In this document: in pieces, positions 26,394 through 35,403 of the stretch | Position numbering within the stretch: position 1 is the stretch's first letter | How the letters are laid out: every line of letters starts with the position of its first letter | NCBI GenBank assembly: GCA_963724705.1 | Contig: CAVRVS010000004.1 | Location: forward strand, 806,001 to 870,000 | Length of the DNA stretch: 64,000 nt | From: DASQPR01 sp963724705 | GTDB taxonomy: Bacteria; Actinomycetota; Actinomycetes; Mycobacteriales; Micromonosporaceae | Reading direction: 5' to 3' | Program-made: the position numbers and the translations under genes | The notes under the pieces: model-generated | Told to the model about the DNA's origin: nothing | Database searches by the model: none | Seen by the model: the letters and a program-made list of their open reading frames with translations, nothing else

Positions 26394-26702
26394 CTACATC
26401 GGGATCGCTTCGTACACCTCGACCGCGCCGCCGCCGTCAAGCACTGGGCAGCCGGCGGTCTTAGCCGTCGCGTCGGACAGCGAGTCAGCCTCGATGATCG
26501 AATACCCCGCTGCCTTGGACGCGCCTCCATCGGAAACGCCGCCGCCGCTCACCGTAGCCGAGGGCCCGAACGGGTTGCCGATGTCGGAGACCGAGCCGCC
26601 GAGGGTGCCGAACCATGCGCCCCAGGCCTGCATCGCCTTCTCCTGAGCCTCGGGCGTAGCGGCCATCTGGCCACCCGTGTAGACGTAGACGTACTTTGCC
26701 AT
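26394..26702 (-). CDS. YCII-related domain protein
   Basis: 102 residues: MAKYVYVYTGGQMAATPE, then AMQAWGAWFGTLGGSVSDIGNPFG, and near the end GYSIIEADSLSDATAKTAGCPVL. This is the small dimeric alpha/beta fold often co-occurring with SigE- or ECF-type sigma factors in Actinomycetota. Enzymatic role unclear. The start at 26702 has AGAGGAG a few bases upstream; an extension to 26759 is unlikely. Followed by a perfect hairpin terminator. Confidence 0.85.
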   Translation of the reverse strand: MAKYVYVYTGGQMAATPEAQEKAMQAWGAWFGTLGGSVSDIGNPFGPSATVSGGGVSDGGASKAAGYSIIEADSLSDATAKTAGCPVLDGGGAVEVYEAIPM

Positions 26703-26828
26703 GACAACTCCTCTGGTCCATCGGTCGGCCCGTGCCGCCGAATTTTGGTCGATCCACAACTACGACGAACACGTCTCTGCCAAATCGACAGGCTTGTCGC
26801 CCCGTCTCGCCCGGCCATTCGCCCCGCA

Positions 26829-26864
26829 GGCCGACCTGCGGGCCGACCTGCGGGCCGACCTGCG
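26829..26864. repeat. Tandem repeat, 12 bp x 3
   Basis: GGCCGACCTGCG repeated three times without mismatch in the 234-bp gap between the YCII promoter side and the end of the rsbP-like gene. Non-coding as far as I can tell. Confidence 0.85.
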
Positions 26865-26936
26865 ACGGCAGGAGTTTGTCAGGTTGTGGGCACGGTCGCG
26901 GTGGAATGCCGAAATTCGATCGGAGCCGGCTCCGAC

Positions 26937-28151
26937 CTACCGATGTGAAGCATTCTCAACGGTGAGGGCGAGGATGGCCGCGTCGTCATCGAGACCGTCA
27001 CCGAAGGTGTCCAGGAGTCGTGACGTCGCTGCGACGACTTCGGACGCGTTGGCCGGCGCCAGCGTACGTGCATGCTCTAGCAACGCTTCCGGCCCGTATC
27101 GGCCGCCGGTGCTGTCGACGCGGGCATCGGTGAGCCCGTCCGTGTAAAGAAATAGGGTGTCGCCCGGCGCCAGGGTGATCGTGGTCGCCGTGAACTCGGC
27201 GACGGGGATGACGCCGACGATCGGGCCGCCCGCCGTGGGTTCGTAGCCGGTGTGACCGTCGGCCCGGAGAATGAGGGGATAGGGGTGGCCGCCGCCAACC
27301 ATCGTCGCCGTACGTCCATCGTCACCGCCGGGTTCCAGAATCCCGAACACAACGGTGCAGTATCGCGTTCCGCCAGTGAGGTATTCCTGGTACAGCACCG
27401 TATTGAGGTTCCTGAGCACGGCCGCGGGATCGGGGTTGTAGACCGCGGCGGCGCGGAGCGTGTAGCGGGCGAGCGCGGTCACCGCGGCGGCCTCGACGCC
27501 TTTGCCGGACACGTCGCCGAGGAAGAATCCCCATCGGTCGTCGCCGAGTGGAAACAGATCGTAGAAGTCTCCGCCGACCTCATCCGGAGAGGCCATGCGG
27601 TAATACGCTGCCGTGCGCATGCCGATCGGCGTGGCCAACTCGACCGGCAGAAGGCTGCGTTGCAGCTCCGTGATCAGAAAGCGCAGCCGGTCGCGTTCGT
27701 GTTCGGCCGCCTGCCGAGCGCGTAGAAGTTCCTGCTCGTACGCGCGACGGTCGCGCGCGTCAAACAGCGTCGTACGGATCAGCAGCGGCTCGCCGTCGGC
27801 GCCGGTTTTGACCGTGGACGTGGCCAGCACCGGCAGTCGAGTGCCGTCCTTGGCCCGCAGTTCGAAGGCGACGCCACCCACGTGGCCCTGCATCTGCAGC
27901 AGCGGTGCGAAGTGGGTCTCGTGGTAGAGCTTGCCGCCGACCGTCAGGAGGTCGCTGAAGCGTCGGTGGCCGAGCAGTTCGTCGCGGTCGTAACCGAGCC
28001 ACTCCAGCAACGTTGCATTGATCTTGGCTATCGTGCCGTCCGGCAGCGTCGACAGGTTCCCGCACGGCGCATGCTCGTACAGGTCGTCGGCGCTGTCTTC
28101 CAGCATGGCCGCGAACCTAGCACCGATTCGTTGCGCCGCCGCCGTATCCAT
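26937..28151 (-). CDS. rsbP: PAS-domain PP2C phosphatase, RsbP/RsbU type
   Basis: 404 residues. A PAS domain (about 25-140; ATLLEWLGYDRDELLGHRRF, HVGGVAFELRAKDGTRLPV) is followed by a short coiled coil (EQELLRARQAAEHERDRLRF) and a SpoIIE/PP2C domain with VGGDFYDLFPL, GDVSGKGVEAAAV, GGGHPYPLIL, LYTDGLTDAR and DDDAAILAL, which carry the Mn-binding Asp residues. It would dephosphorylate an RsbV-type STAS protein and so free a stress sigma factor. It sits 11 bp after the rsbQ-like gene, as in the Bacillus energy-stress module. The symbol rests on architecture plus neighbour. Confidence 0.85.
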   Translation of the reverse strand: MDTAAAQRIGARFAAMLEDSADDLYEHAPCGNLSTLPDGTIAKINATLLEWLGYDRDELLGHRRFSDLLTVGGKLYHETHFAPLLQMQGHVGGVAFELRAKDGTRLPVLATSTVKTGADGEPLLIRTTLFDARDRRAYEQELLRARQAAEHERDRLRFLITELQRSLLPVELATPIGMRTAAYYRMASPDEVGGDFYDLFPLGDDRWGFFLGDVSGKGVEAAAVTALARYTLRAAAVYNPDPAAVLRNLNTVLYQEYLTGGTRYCTVVFGILEPGGDDGRTATMVGGGHPYPLILRADGHTGYEPTAGGPIVGVIPVAEFTATTITLAPGDTLFLYTDGLTDARVDSTGGRYGPEALLEHARTLAPANASEVVAATSRLLDTFGDGLDDDAAILALTVENASHR

Positions 28152-28162
28152 GCGGTGGAGGC

Positions 28163-28969
28163 TCAGCGGTATGCGGAGAGGAATGGCTCGATCGCGTTCA
28201 GGGTCGCTTTGGGTGCGCTCAACTGCGGGCAGTGCCCGGTGGCATCAAGGGTGACGAGCGTGCTCCCGGCGATGTGGTCGTGGACGAACGCGCCAACTTC
28301 AGTCGGCGCGATCACGTCGTTCGAACACTGCAAGATCAGCGTTGGTAGCGCGACCGCGTCGAGATCGACTCGATTGTCGGACAGGAACGTCGCCTGCGCG
28401 AACACCCGGGCCATCGCCGGATCGGTTCGGCAGAAGCTGTTGGTCAGTTCGTCGCCCAGCTCTGGACGGTCGGGGTTACCCATGATCACCGGGGCCATGG
28501 CGGCCGACCAACCCAGGTAGTTGCTGTCCAATGACTCCAGCAGCTCGGTGATGTCGGCGGCGGTGAACCCACCGCGATAGTCGGCATCGTCGATGTATCG
28601 CGGCGACGGAGTGACCAGAATGAGCGCCGCGAACCGATCCGGTGCCCGATTGGCGGCCAGCACGCCGATCATCGAGCTGACCGAGTGACCGACGAAGATG
28701 ACGTCCTTCAGGTCGAGATCGCGGCAGATGTTGAGCACGTCGTCGGCGTAACCGGCCAGCGTCGAGTAACGCTCCGGGTCCCACGCCGACGGGTCGGCGT
28801 GGCCGGAGCCGACATGATCGAAGAGCACGACCCGAAACCTGTCGGCGAGGACCGCGGTGACATGCCGCCACATGTTCTGGTCGCATCCGAAGCCGTGCGA
28901 AAGCATCACCACCGGGCCGTCCGTCGGCCCGGTGATGGAAACATTGTTTCGGGCGCGGACGTCGGTCAT
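28163..28969 (-). CDS. rsbQ: RsbQ-like alpha/beta hydrolase
   Basis: 268 residues that follow RsbQ closely: SHGFGCDQNMWRHV, VVLFDHVGSGHADP, RYSTLAGYADDVL, FVGHSVSSMIGVLAANR (nucleophile Ser), PSPRYIDDADYRGGF, SFCRTDPAMARVFA, LILQCSNDVIAP (Asp) and ATGHCPQLSAP (His). RsbQ is needed for RsbP activity in Bacillus and may produce or bind a small hydrophobic ligand for the PAS domain. The same gene order here supports that role. Start ATG at 28969; no clear sigma-B-type promoter seen upstream. Confidence 0.9.
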   Translation of the reverse strand: MTDVRARNNVSITGPTDGPVVMLSHGFGCDQNMWRHVTAVLADRFRVVLFDHVGSGHADPSAWDPERYSTLAGYADDVLNICRDLDLKDVIFVGHSVSSMIGVLAANRAPDRFAALILVTPSPRYIDDADYRGGFTAADITELLESLDSNYLGWSAAMAPVIMGNPDRPELGDELTNSFCRTDPAMARVFAQATFLSDNRVDLDAVALPTLILQCSNDVIAPTEVGAFVHDHIAGSTLVTLDATGHCPQLSAPKATLNAIEPFLSAYR

Positions 28970-29127
28970 CCGGCCATCCTCGCACTATGCCCAGGCATCC
29001 GATGCCGGTGGACGACGGATCGTCCGGGCCGCGGTCCGCAGGCCCGATACCCAGGTCGGCGCCGAGCAAACGCACTGAACGGCGGACCCGAACCGGTCGA
29101 CGCTCTGGATACCATCGGTCACTACAG

Positions 29128-29190
29128 GTGCCGATCACGCTTGCGAGGGTGCCGATCACGCTTGCGAGGGTGCCGATCACACTTGCGACG
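29128..29190. repeat. Tandem repeat, 21 bp x 3
   Basis: Three contiguous copies of a 21-bp unit (GTGCCGATCACGCTTGCGAGG), the first two identical and the third with two changes. They end 18 bp before the STAS gene start, in the divergent region with rsbQ. Could be a regulatory array or slippage product. Confidence 0.85.
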
Positions 29191-29208
29191 TCGTGCGACA
29201 GGAGCCGA

Positions 29209-29544
29209 GTGGACGATCATTTCACGCTCCGCGAATCGCAAAGCGATGGCGTCGCGCACCTCCACCTCGGCGGTGAGCTCGATCTGGCCGCCAAACCGGC
29301 CGTCAACGAGCTTGTCAGGCGCCGCCTGGCCGACGCGGCGATCACGCGGCTCGTGATCGACCTGTCCGGCGTGACGTTCATCGACTCCAGCGGCATCGGC
29401 ACACTCATCGGTTGCCGAAACCTGGCCGAGCGCGCCGGCAAGGTGCTGCAGGCGATCGGCGCCCAAGGCCGCGTCGCGAGAGTGCTCGAGCTCACCGGCG
29501 TGGGCGACCTTCTGGGCGGCGACGCCAGCACGCCGCCGGACTAG
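29209..29544 (+). CDS. STAS-domain anti-sigma factor antagonist (RsbV/SpoIIAA type)
   Basis: 111 residues from GTG 29209 (CAGGAG upstream). HLHLGGELDLAAKPAVNELV and LVIDLSGVTFIDSSGIGTLIG form the STAS core, with the regulatory Ser in DSSG. The unphosphorylated form would sequester an RsbW-type kinase, freeing a sigma factor. It is divergent from rsbQP and is the likely RsbP substrate. No RsbW or sigma-B gene lies nearby. Confidence 0.87.
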   Translation: MDDHFTLRESQSDGVAHLHLGGELDLAAKPAVNELVRRRLADAAITRLVIDLSGVTFIDSSGIGTLIGCRNLAERAGKVLQAIGAQGRVARVLELTGVGDLLGGDASTPPD

Positions 29545-29858
29545 AACCAGACCCCGCCGGACCACACGGGGCAAGCGCGGATGCTGTGCCAAGCGGCGCT
29601 GTCGAGGAAATAGCGACCCGTAGGCATTCGTCACGCGCCCCAGTTCAGCCGGACGATGGCCCTGCCGGAGCCGGCGAGCGGCCGCGCCGTCGAATCGATG
29701 ACCAACTCGGTGTGACTCGCGGCCGACAGCGGTTGATCACACAAACGAGCGGTTGGCAACCGGTAGCCAAAGTATGAACGATCACGCCCGCCGTTCCTTG
29801 ACGGCCGGCCGGTAAGCAACTTAGCGTTCGCACGTGGTCCCAAGATCGGAGGGCCGAC
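29545..29858. other. Intergenic region without a supported gene
   Basis: 314 bp. I see no convincing coding sequence. It contains the small palindrome CGGTTGGCAACCG (29750-29762) about 100 bp before the PAP2 gene, and GGAGG before the GTG at 29859, so it probably holds that gene's promoter. Confidence 0.4.
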
Positions 29859-30974
29859 GTGCCGATCACGCCATTGCTGGACCGTTCCTCTCAGGATGGA
29901 TCCGCCATCCGCAGCGCGCCACCGAGATTGCGGCCCCGGCCGATCCGCGAGCTCGCGCTCGTGGCGGCCTTGTTCCTGATGTACAAGGTCGGCCGAGCCG
30001 TTGCCGACGGACATGTCGCGCGGGCGTACGCGGACGCCGTCCACGTGTGGCACTGGGAGCGGGCGCTGCATCTGCCTGATGAGGGACGCGTCCAACACGC
30101 CCTCATGGCCAGCCAGTTGTTGGTTCGCGCCGCGAACGTCTACTACGCCTGGGCGCATTTCGCGGTGATGATCGTCTTCCTGCTCTGGGTCTACCTTTTC
30201 CGGCCGGCGCAGTATGTCCCGCTGCGGCGCCTCGTCGCTGCCGTCACCGGCGTCGCGCTCGTCGTTCACCTGACATTTCCGCTCGCACCGCCACGTCTCG
30301 TGGCCGACCTACGCATGATTGACACGGCCACTGTCTTCGGGCCGTCGGTCTACGGACCGCCGAGCGACGACACGCTGACCAACCAGTACGCGGCGATGCC
30401 CTCGCTCCATGTCGGTTGGGCGCTGATCGTCGCGATCGGCCTCATACGCACGACTCGGAGCCGCTGGCGCTGGTCGTGGCTGCTCTACCCGGTCTGCACG
30501 TTCGCCGTCGTCGTCGGCACAGCGAACCACTACTGGCTGGATGGTCTTGTGGCGACGGTGATCGTGGGCGTCATCGCACAACTGCCGATGGTCAGGGATG
30601 GTCGAACGCTGACGGTGGGCATCGCGTGGCCACGCCGGCGCCGGCCGGAACTCGCGCCGTCGACCGTTCCCCAGCCACGCCGTCCGCTGGATCAGGATGC
30701 GGACGCGCCTGTGGAGCCGAGCCGCCGCGCTTGTCCGCACGCCGCGATCTCGCAGCGGCTGCGGGCCGCTGAGCGCGGGACGGCCGGGGCGGCAAGAGAT
30801 CACGAACCAGATGCGGTACGCACGGACGGGCGCGCTCCCGCTGTCCGCCCGACGTGTCGCACGCTACGCAGGCAGTCCAATGTCCGTGATCTCCGACGGC
30901 AGGCCGGCCGGCCGCAGCCGGCTCCGCACCCGTCCGATCGTCGTGAAGCCGCTGACGACCGTACCGGCGGATGA
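29859..30974 (+). CDS. PAP2-superfamily membrane protein (phosphatase/inositolphosphotransferase-like)
   Basis: 371 residues. Five or six membrane segments from about residue 30 to 235. AAMPSLHVGWALIVAIGLI is the conserved PSLH motif and ANHYWLDGLVAT the H-x3-D motif of the PAP2_3/AUR1-like branch, which handles lipid phosphates or inositol phospholipids. The C-terminal 135 residues are Arg/Pro/Ala-rich, of low complexity and without recognisable fold; either a disordered tail or read-through past a lost stop. GTG start with GGAGG upstream. Confidence 0.75.
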   Translation: MPITPLLDRSSQDGSAIRSAPPRLRPRPIRELALVAALFLMYKVGRAVADGHVARAYADAVHVWHWERALHLPDEGRVQHALMASQLLVRAANVYYAWAHFAVMIVFLLWVYLFRPAQYVPLRRLVAAVTGVALVVHLTFPLAPPRLVADLRMIDTATVFGPSVYGPPSDDTLTNQYAAMPSLHVGWALIVAIGLIRTTRSRWRWSWLLYPVCTFAVVVGTANHYWLDGLVATVIVGVIAQLPMVRDGRTLTVGIAWPRRRRPELAPSTVPQPRRPLDQDADAPVEPSRRACPHAAISQRLRAAERGTAGAARDHEPDAVRTDGRAPAVRPTCRTLRRQSNVRDLRRQAGRPQPAPHPSDRREAADDRTGG

Positions 30975-31093
30975 CCTTTGTAGTGGCGCGAACCGCGACG
31001 GTCGTTGCTGTGCGCGGGACTGCGGTGATCGGCTGATGCGATCATGGCAGACTGAGGCTGCCGACGTGCGGCCCCGGGGGGAAGGTTCGGCCG

Positions 31094-32446
31094 ATGGGAT
31101 TGCAGCAGTATCTGCTTCAGGCCCGGCAGATGCAGGCGATGTCGTTCATGGTCCACATCCCGTTGGTCTGCTTCGGCATCGCGTTCCCGGCGCTGATTCT
31201 CTTCGTGGAGTGGCGCTACCTGCGCACCGGAGATGAGGTCTTCCGGATCCTCGCCCGGCGCTGGACGAAGGTTCTCGTCGCCCTGTTCGCGGCGGGCGTT
31301 GTCACCGGCACGATTTTGAGCTTCGAGATGGGTCTGCTCTGGCCGAATTTCACGGCCACGTTCGGTAGCGTGTTCGGGCTCGGATTCGCGATCGAGGGCT
31401 TCTCGTTCTTCCTCGAGGCGATTTTCATCGGCGTGTACGTGTACGGCTGGGACCGCATGTCGCCGCGAGCCCATTTCCTGTCCGGCATCCCGATCGCGGC
31501 CGCCGGAGTCATCGGATCGTTCATGGTCATCTCCGTCAACGGCTGGATGAACCATCCGCAGGGCTTCGCGTTGCGCAACGGTCGCGTCGTGGATGTGCAT
31601 CCGTTCCACGCGTTGTTCGCCAACACGTACTTCTGGCATGAGTTCGTTCACATGTATCTGGCCGGGTTCATGGTGACCGGATTTCTCGTCGCCGCTGCGT
31701 ATGCCATCGGCCGGCTGCGCGGGCGGTGGGGTCGCTATGAACGCACGGCGCTGACCGTGCCGCTAGCCGCGGCCGTGGTCGCCTCGCCTTTGCAGGTTCT
31801 CGTCGGCGACTGGGCGGCACGCACCGTCGCCACCAGCCAGCCGATCAAGCTGGCTGCGTTCGAGGGCTTGGGCGCGAGCACGCGCGGAGCGCCCGAACAC
31901 ATCCTCGGCTGGTACACCAACGGCGAGGTCAAGTACGGCATCAAAATCCCGGATCTGCTGTCGCTGCTTTCATTCCACAACCCGAACGCGGTCGTGCAGG
32001 GGCTCAATACCGTACCGATCGCCGACCAACCGCCGGTGAACGTCGTCCGGTACTCGTTCCAGACCATGGTCGGCATCGGTACGTTGCTGGCGCTGTTCGC
32101 GCTCGTGTTCTTGTTCGTGTGCTGGCGCTACAAGCGACTGCCCGTCACTAAGTGGTTCTATCGCGCTCTGGCCGTCGCCGGACCGCTGGCCTATGTTGCG
32201 CTGATCGCCGGATGGGTCACGACCGAGGTCGGGCGCCAGCCGTGGGTGGTATATCGGGTGATGCGGACGTCGGATGCGGTCACCGGTGCGTCCGGGATCC
32301 CGATCGGCTACGGGGTCCTGGCCGGGGTGTTCGCGATTCTCATCGCGGGCGTGGCGTGGACGTTGTGGCGGCTGGCGAAGATACCGATGCCCGAGCCGGC
32401 GGCCGGCCGGCCCGATGTTCCCGTGGAAGATCCGGCCGTGCCATGA
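31094..32446 (+). CDS. cydA: Cytochrome bd ubiquinol oxidase subunit I
   Basis: 450 residues, about nine membrane helices. LQQYLLQARQMQAMSFMVHIP carries an early His, GTILSFEMGLLWPNFTATFG and FAIEGFSFFLEAIFIGVYVYGWDRM hold the conserved Glu and haem-region residues, and ISVNGWMNHPQGF is family-typical. A terminal oxidase with high oxygen affinity, in the cytoplasmic membrane. The start follows GGGGGAAGG. It overlaps cydB by 4 nt. The CydCD assembly transporter is not in this window. Confidence 0.95.
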   Translation: MGLQQYLLQARQMQAMSFMVHIPLVCFGIAFPALILFVEWRYLRTGDEVFRILARRWTKVLVALFAAGVVTGTILSFEMGLLWPNFTATFGSVFGLGFAIEGFSFFLEAIFIGVYVYGWDRMSPRAHFLSGIPIAAAGVIGSFMVISVNGWMNHPQGFALRNGRVVDVHPFHALFANTYFWHEFVHMYLAGFMVTGFLVAAAYAIGRLRGRWGRYERTALTVPLAAAVVASPLQVLVGDWAARTVATSQPIKLAAFEGLGASTRGAPEHILGWYTNGEVKYGIKIPDLLSLLSFHNPNAVVQGLNTVPIADQPPVNVVRYSFQTMVGIGTLLALFALVFLFVCWRYKRLPVTKWFYRALAVAGPLAYVALIAGWVTTEVGRQPWVVYRVMRTSDAVTGASGIPIGYGVLAGVFAILIAGVAWTLWRLAKIPMPEPAAGRPDVPVEDPAVP

Positions 32447-33696
32447 TTCTGCAGACGCTGCCGATGGTGATCGTGCTCGTCGGTCTCATCCTCTACACGG
32501 TGCTGGCGGGAGCCGACTTCGGTGCCGGATTCTGGCAGCTGATCGCCGGGGGCGGCGAACGAGGCCGGCAGATCCGCGACTTCGCCCACCACGCCAACGC
32601 GCCGGTGTGGGAAGCCAATCACGTCTGGCTGATCCTGGTCATCACGGTGCTGTGGACCGGCTACCCGACCGTTTTCGGCTCGGTGTTCTCCACGCTCGCG
32701 ATCCCCATTTTCATCGCCGCGATCGGGATCGTGTTCCGCGGATTGGCGTACACGCTGCAGAACGCCACGATGGAGCCGCGACAGCGCCGGCTCATCGACA
32801 TGACGTTCGCGGTGTCCTCGATCATCACTCCGTACATGCTCGGCACGGTCATTGGTGCGATCGCGTCCGGTCGCGTACCGGTCGGAAACGCTGCCGGCAA
32901 CCTGGTGACCAGTTGGGTGAATCCAACCTCGATCCTGTCCGGATGCCTCGCGGTGGTCACCGGAGCGTTCCTGGCCGCCGTATATCTCGCCGCCGACGCG
33001 CGTCGGATGAAGGAGCCTCGTCTCGCCGACGCGTTCCGCGCCCGGGCGCTCTTCGCCGGAGCCGCTGCCGGTGCGCTGGCGATCGCCGGGCTGATCGTGG
33101 AGGACCACGACGCTCACCGGATCTACAACGGTCTGACCACCGGTTGGGGACTGACCGCCGTCGTCATTTCCGGCGTCGCGGGCATCACCTCGCTCGGGCT
33201 CACCTGGACGCGTCGCTATGGTTCCGCGCGGGCCGGTGCGGCGCTGGCGGTCGCGGCACTCCTGTCCGGATGGGCGGCGGCGCAGCGCCCCTTCGTGCTT
33301 CCCGGGCTCACACTGTCGGCCGCGGCGGCCGCCGACAGCACCATGATCGCCATCATCATTTCGATCGCGCTCGGTGCGGTCATCCTGTTCCCGAGTCTCG
33401 CCCTGTTGTTCCGGCTCAGTCTCGCCGGCCGCTTCGATCCGGCCGCGATCCGGCGACAGGCGCCCGCGGCCGGTCCCGATGCGCCGCGACCGGCATGGTC
33501 CGCTCGGGTGGCGATCGCCGGCCTGCTCATCGGCATCGTGTTGCTCACCATCGCCGACTCGGGGTTGGCCCACATATTCGGCATCGTGGCGTTCGTGGTG
33601 GCGGCGTTCGCCGGTTTCACCGCGATCGGTCCGGACGAACTGGCCCGAACCGACGTGCCGCTCGAAACATCGCCGGCGCGACATCGCCCGCACTGA
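32443..33696 (+). CDS. cydB: Cytochrome bd ubiquinol oxidase subunit II
   Basis: 417 residues, about nine membrane helices. LYTVLAGADFGAGFWQLIAGG and NAPVWEANHVWLILVITVLWT are the CydB N-terminal signature, followed by FSTLAIPIFIAAIGIVFRG. Partner of CydA. The start at 32443 lies in the cydA stop (ATGA); the longer frame from 32152 is a cydA shadow. Longer than the minimal family because of a soluble stretch near residue 335-350. Confidence 0.93.
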   Translation: MILQTLPMVIVLVGLILYTVLAGADFGAGFWQLIAGGGERGRQIRDFAHHANAPVWEANHVWLILVITVLWTGYPTVFGSVFSTLAIPIFIAAIGIVFRGLAYTLQNATMEPRQRRLIDMTFAVSSIITPYMLGTVIGAIASGRVPVGNAAGNLVTSWVNPTSILSGCLAVVTGAFLAAVYLAADARRMKEPRLADAFRARALFAGAAAGALAIAGLIVEDHDAHRIYNGLTTGWGLTAVVISGVAGITSLGLTWTRRYGSARAGAALAVAALLSGWAAAQRPFVLPGLTLSAAAAADSTMIAIIISIALGAVILFPSLALLFRLSLAGRFDPAAIRRQAPAAGPDAPRPAWSARVAIAGLLIGIVLLTIADSGLAHIFGIVAFVVAAFAGFTAIGPDELARTDVPLETSPARHRPH

Positions 33697-33767
33697 CATC
33701 GGCGGGGGTACGGTGTTGCGGACACCGCCCGGATGGGCCTTTTACCTCGAGCCGTCGGAGGGCACTG

Positions 33768-34232
33768 ATGGCCGCTGCTGCACTCGCCGCACCACCCTTG
33801 ACGGTGTTGCTCGTCGAGGACGATGCCGCCGACGCCGTCCTGGTCGAGGAGTTCTTCGACAGTCATTCGTACCCGGCGGACCTGCGCTGGGTGGCCGACG
33901 GCGTCGAGGCACTCCACTATCTGACCGGCCAGGAACAGTTCGCTGGTGAGCCCACCCCTGATCTGATTTTGCTTGACTTGAACATGCCGCGCATGGGCGG
34001 TCGCGAACTCCTGCGGACGTTGAAGGCGCCGGACTCGCCGTGGCTGACGATCCCGGTGATCGTGCTGACGACGTCGTCGGCCGAGGATGACGTCCTGGGC
34101 AGCTATCAGGATCACGCCAACGCGTACGTGACGAAGGCGCTGAACTATGACGCGTTCCAAGCGTCGATGGCGGAGCTCCATACCTTCTTCGCCCGGGTGG
34201 CGACGCTCTATCGTCGCGACGAGCACGCCTGA
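33768..34232 (+). CDS. Single-domain response regulator (Rcp1-like)
   Basis: 154 residues, receiver domain only: TVLLVEDDAADAVLVEEFF, PDLILLDLNMPRMGGRELLRTL with the phospho-Asp, VIVLTTSSAEDDVLGSYQDHANAYVTKAL with conserved Thr and Lys. The LLDLNMPRMGG and LTTSSAEDDV pattern is that of Rcp1-type regulators that partner PAS/GAF or phytochrome histidine kinases. No kinase gene is adjacent. Start ATG 33768 after GGAGG. Confidence 0.88.
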   Translation: MAAAALAAPPLTVLLVEDDAADAVLVEEFFDSHSYPADLRWVADGVEALHYLTGQEQFAGEPTPDLILLDLNMPRMGGRELLRTLKAPDSPWLTIPVIVLTTSSAEDDVLGSYQDHANAYVTKALNYDAFQASMAELHTFFARVATLYRRDEHA

Positions 34233-34288
34233 CACCCCGAACGTGCGCCGCCGTGTTTCTCTGACGCTTTGTAGGGGAACTGGAGGGC

Positions 34289-35110
34289 ATGTCGACAACT
34301 GCCACGGTCCGCGGCGGTGCTCGCCGTACCGCGCATAGCGGTGCGCTCGAAGCGCTGACCCGAATCGGATTTCTCGGGTACGGTCTGCTCCACCTCGCGA
34401 TCGCATGGCTCGCTCTGCAGGTCGCCATTCATCACACCGGGACAAAGGCCGACCAGGTCGGCGCATTTCAGCTGCTCGACAGGCAACCGGCCGGCCGCGC
34501 ACTCCTGATCATTATCGCCGTCGGTCTCGGCGCCATGGCACTCTGGCAACTGCTTGTCGCCGCCGTCGGCCACACGAATTATCAAGGGCGGCGCCGCACC
34601 TTCGAACGGATTGCGTCCCTGGCCCGCGTCGTCGTGTACGCGTTTCTGTTGTGGACGGACATCCGCGTTCTGCAGGGAACGGCGACGTCCGGTTCGTCGT
34701 CGCAGGAGCACGCCACGGCCGGCGTTTTGGCGCATCCGGCCGGCCAATGGCTGGTGGGTCTGGCCGGCGTCATCGTGTTCGCGATCGGTGTCGGCATGCT
34801 GATCTATGGCGCGAAGCGGTCCTTTGAGTCGAAGCTGAATTTGGCGTCGGCGCGGCGGCCGGTGCGGCAGACGGTGGTCCGTCTCGGCCAGGTCGGCTAC
34901 ATCGCCAAGGGCGTGGCCTTTGCGATCGTTGGCGCTTTGCTGTTCGACGCGGCGATCTCCGACCAGGCTGCCCGATCTCGCGGCCTGGACGGTGCGCTGC
35001 GCACGTTGGCCGGTGAGCCGTTCGGCACCGCGCTGTTGGTGATCGTCGCACTCGGATTTATCGCCTTCGGCATCTACTGCTTCGCACAGTCCCGCTACCG
35101 CAAAATCTGA
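34289..35110 (+). CDS. DUF1206-family membrane protein
   Basis: 273 residues with six membrane segments in three repeated pairs, each starting with a pattern like ALTRIGFLGYGLLHLAIAWLA or RLGQVGYIAKGVAFAIVGAL. This triplicated layout is that of DUF1206 proteins, widespread in Actinomycetota and of unknown function. ATG 34289 after GGAGG. Stands alone between the response regulator and the glycosyltransferase. Confidence 0.85.
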   Translation: MSTTATVRGGARRTAHSGALEALTRIGFLGYGLLHLAIAWLALQVAIHHTGTKADQVGAFQLLDRQPAGRALLIIIAVGLGAMALWQLLVAAVGHTNYQGRRRTFERIASLARVVVYAFLLWTDIRVLQGTATSGSSSQEHATAGVLAHPAGQWLVGLAGVIVFAIGVGMLIYGAKRSFESKLNLASARRPVRQTVVRLGQVGYIAKGVAFAIVGALLFDAAISDQAARSRGLDGALRTLAGEPFGTALLVIVALGFIAFGIYCFAQSRYRKI

Positions 35111-35353
35111 TCTCGCAAGCCAGGGCTACCAACTGCACGACATCCGCGCCCGCGGCCGTGCGGTAGCCTCGGCGGCCAATTCCATGCCGCTTCTCAGCCA
35201 CCAGCCCGGATCGCTGGCGGGCGCCAATGTTGCGCACCAACTGTGAGCCTCGCGACCGACCAGCGACAATGCGCCGGCAGCATAGGTTCTCGTGGTCGTC
35301 CGGGCGGCGGATATACGCATCGAGCTGGCAGTAAACGCTCATGTGTTCTCATC

Positions 35354-35375
35354 TACTACACAGCATGTCGTAGTA
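35354..35375. promoter_or_regulatory. Putative BlaI-family operator (site 1)
   Basis: TACTAC-N10-GTAGTA, a 22-bp imperfect palindrome 28 bp before the GT2 gene, preceded by TCTCATC. The same sequence with two changes in the spacer occurs at 37776-37797 behind the BlaI-family gene. The remaining 240 bp of this gap (35111-35353) hold nothing I can identify. Confidence 0.65.
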
Positions 35376-35403
35376 GTGTCCGGGCTGTGGCTTTTAGTAC
35401 AGC

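Noticed and set aside
29128..29190. CRISPR-like repeat
   Set aside because: The units are directly contiguous without spacers and there are no cas genes; a simple tandem repeat. The same holds for the other arrays.
30697..31093. Separate gene overlapping the PAP2 C-terminal tail
   Set aside because: An alternative plus-strand frame exists but has no recognisable motif or ribosome site; not better than a disordered tail or promoter DNA for cydA.
32308..33699. 463-codon minus-strand open frame
   Set aside because: Covers cydB exactly on the other strand and is low-complexity; shadow.
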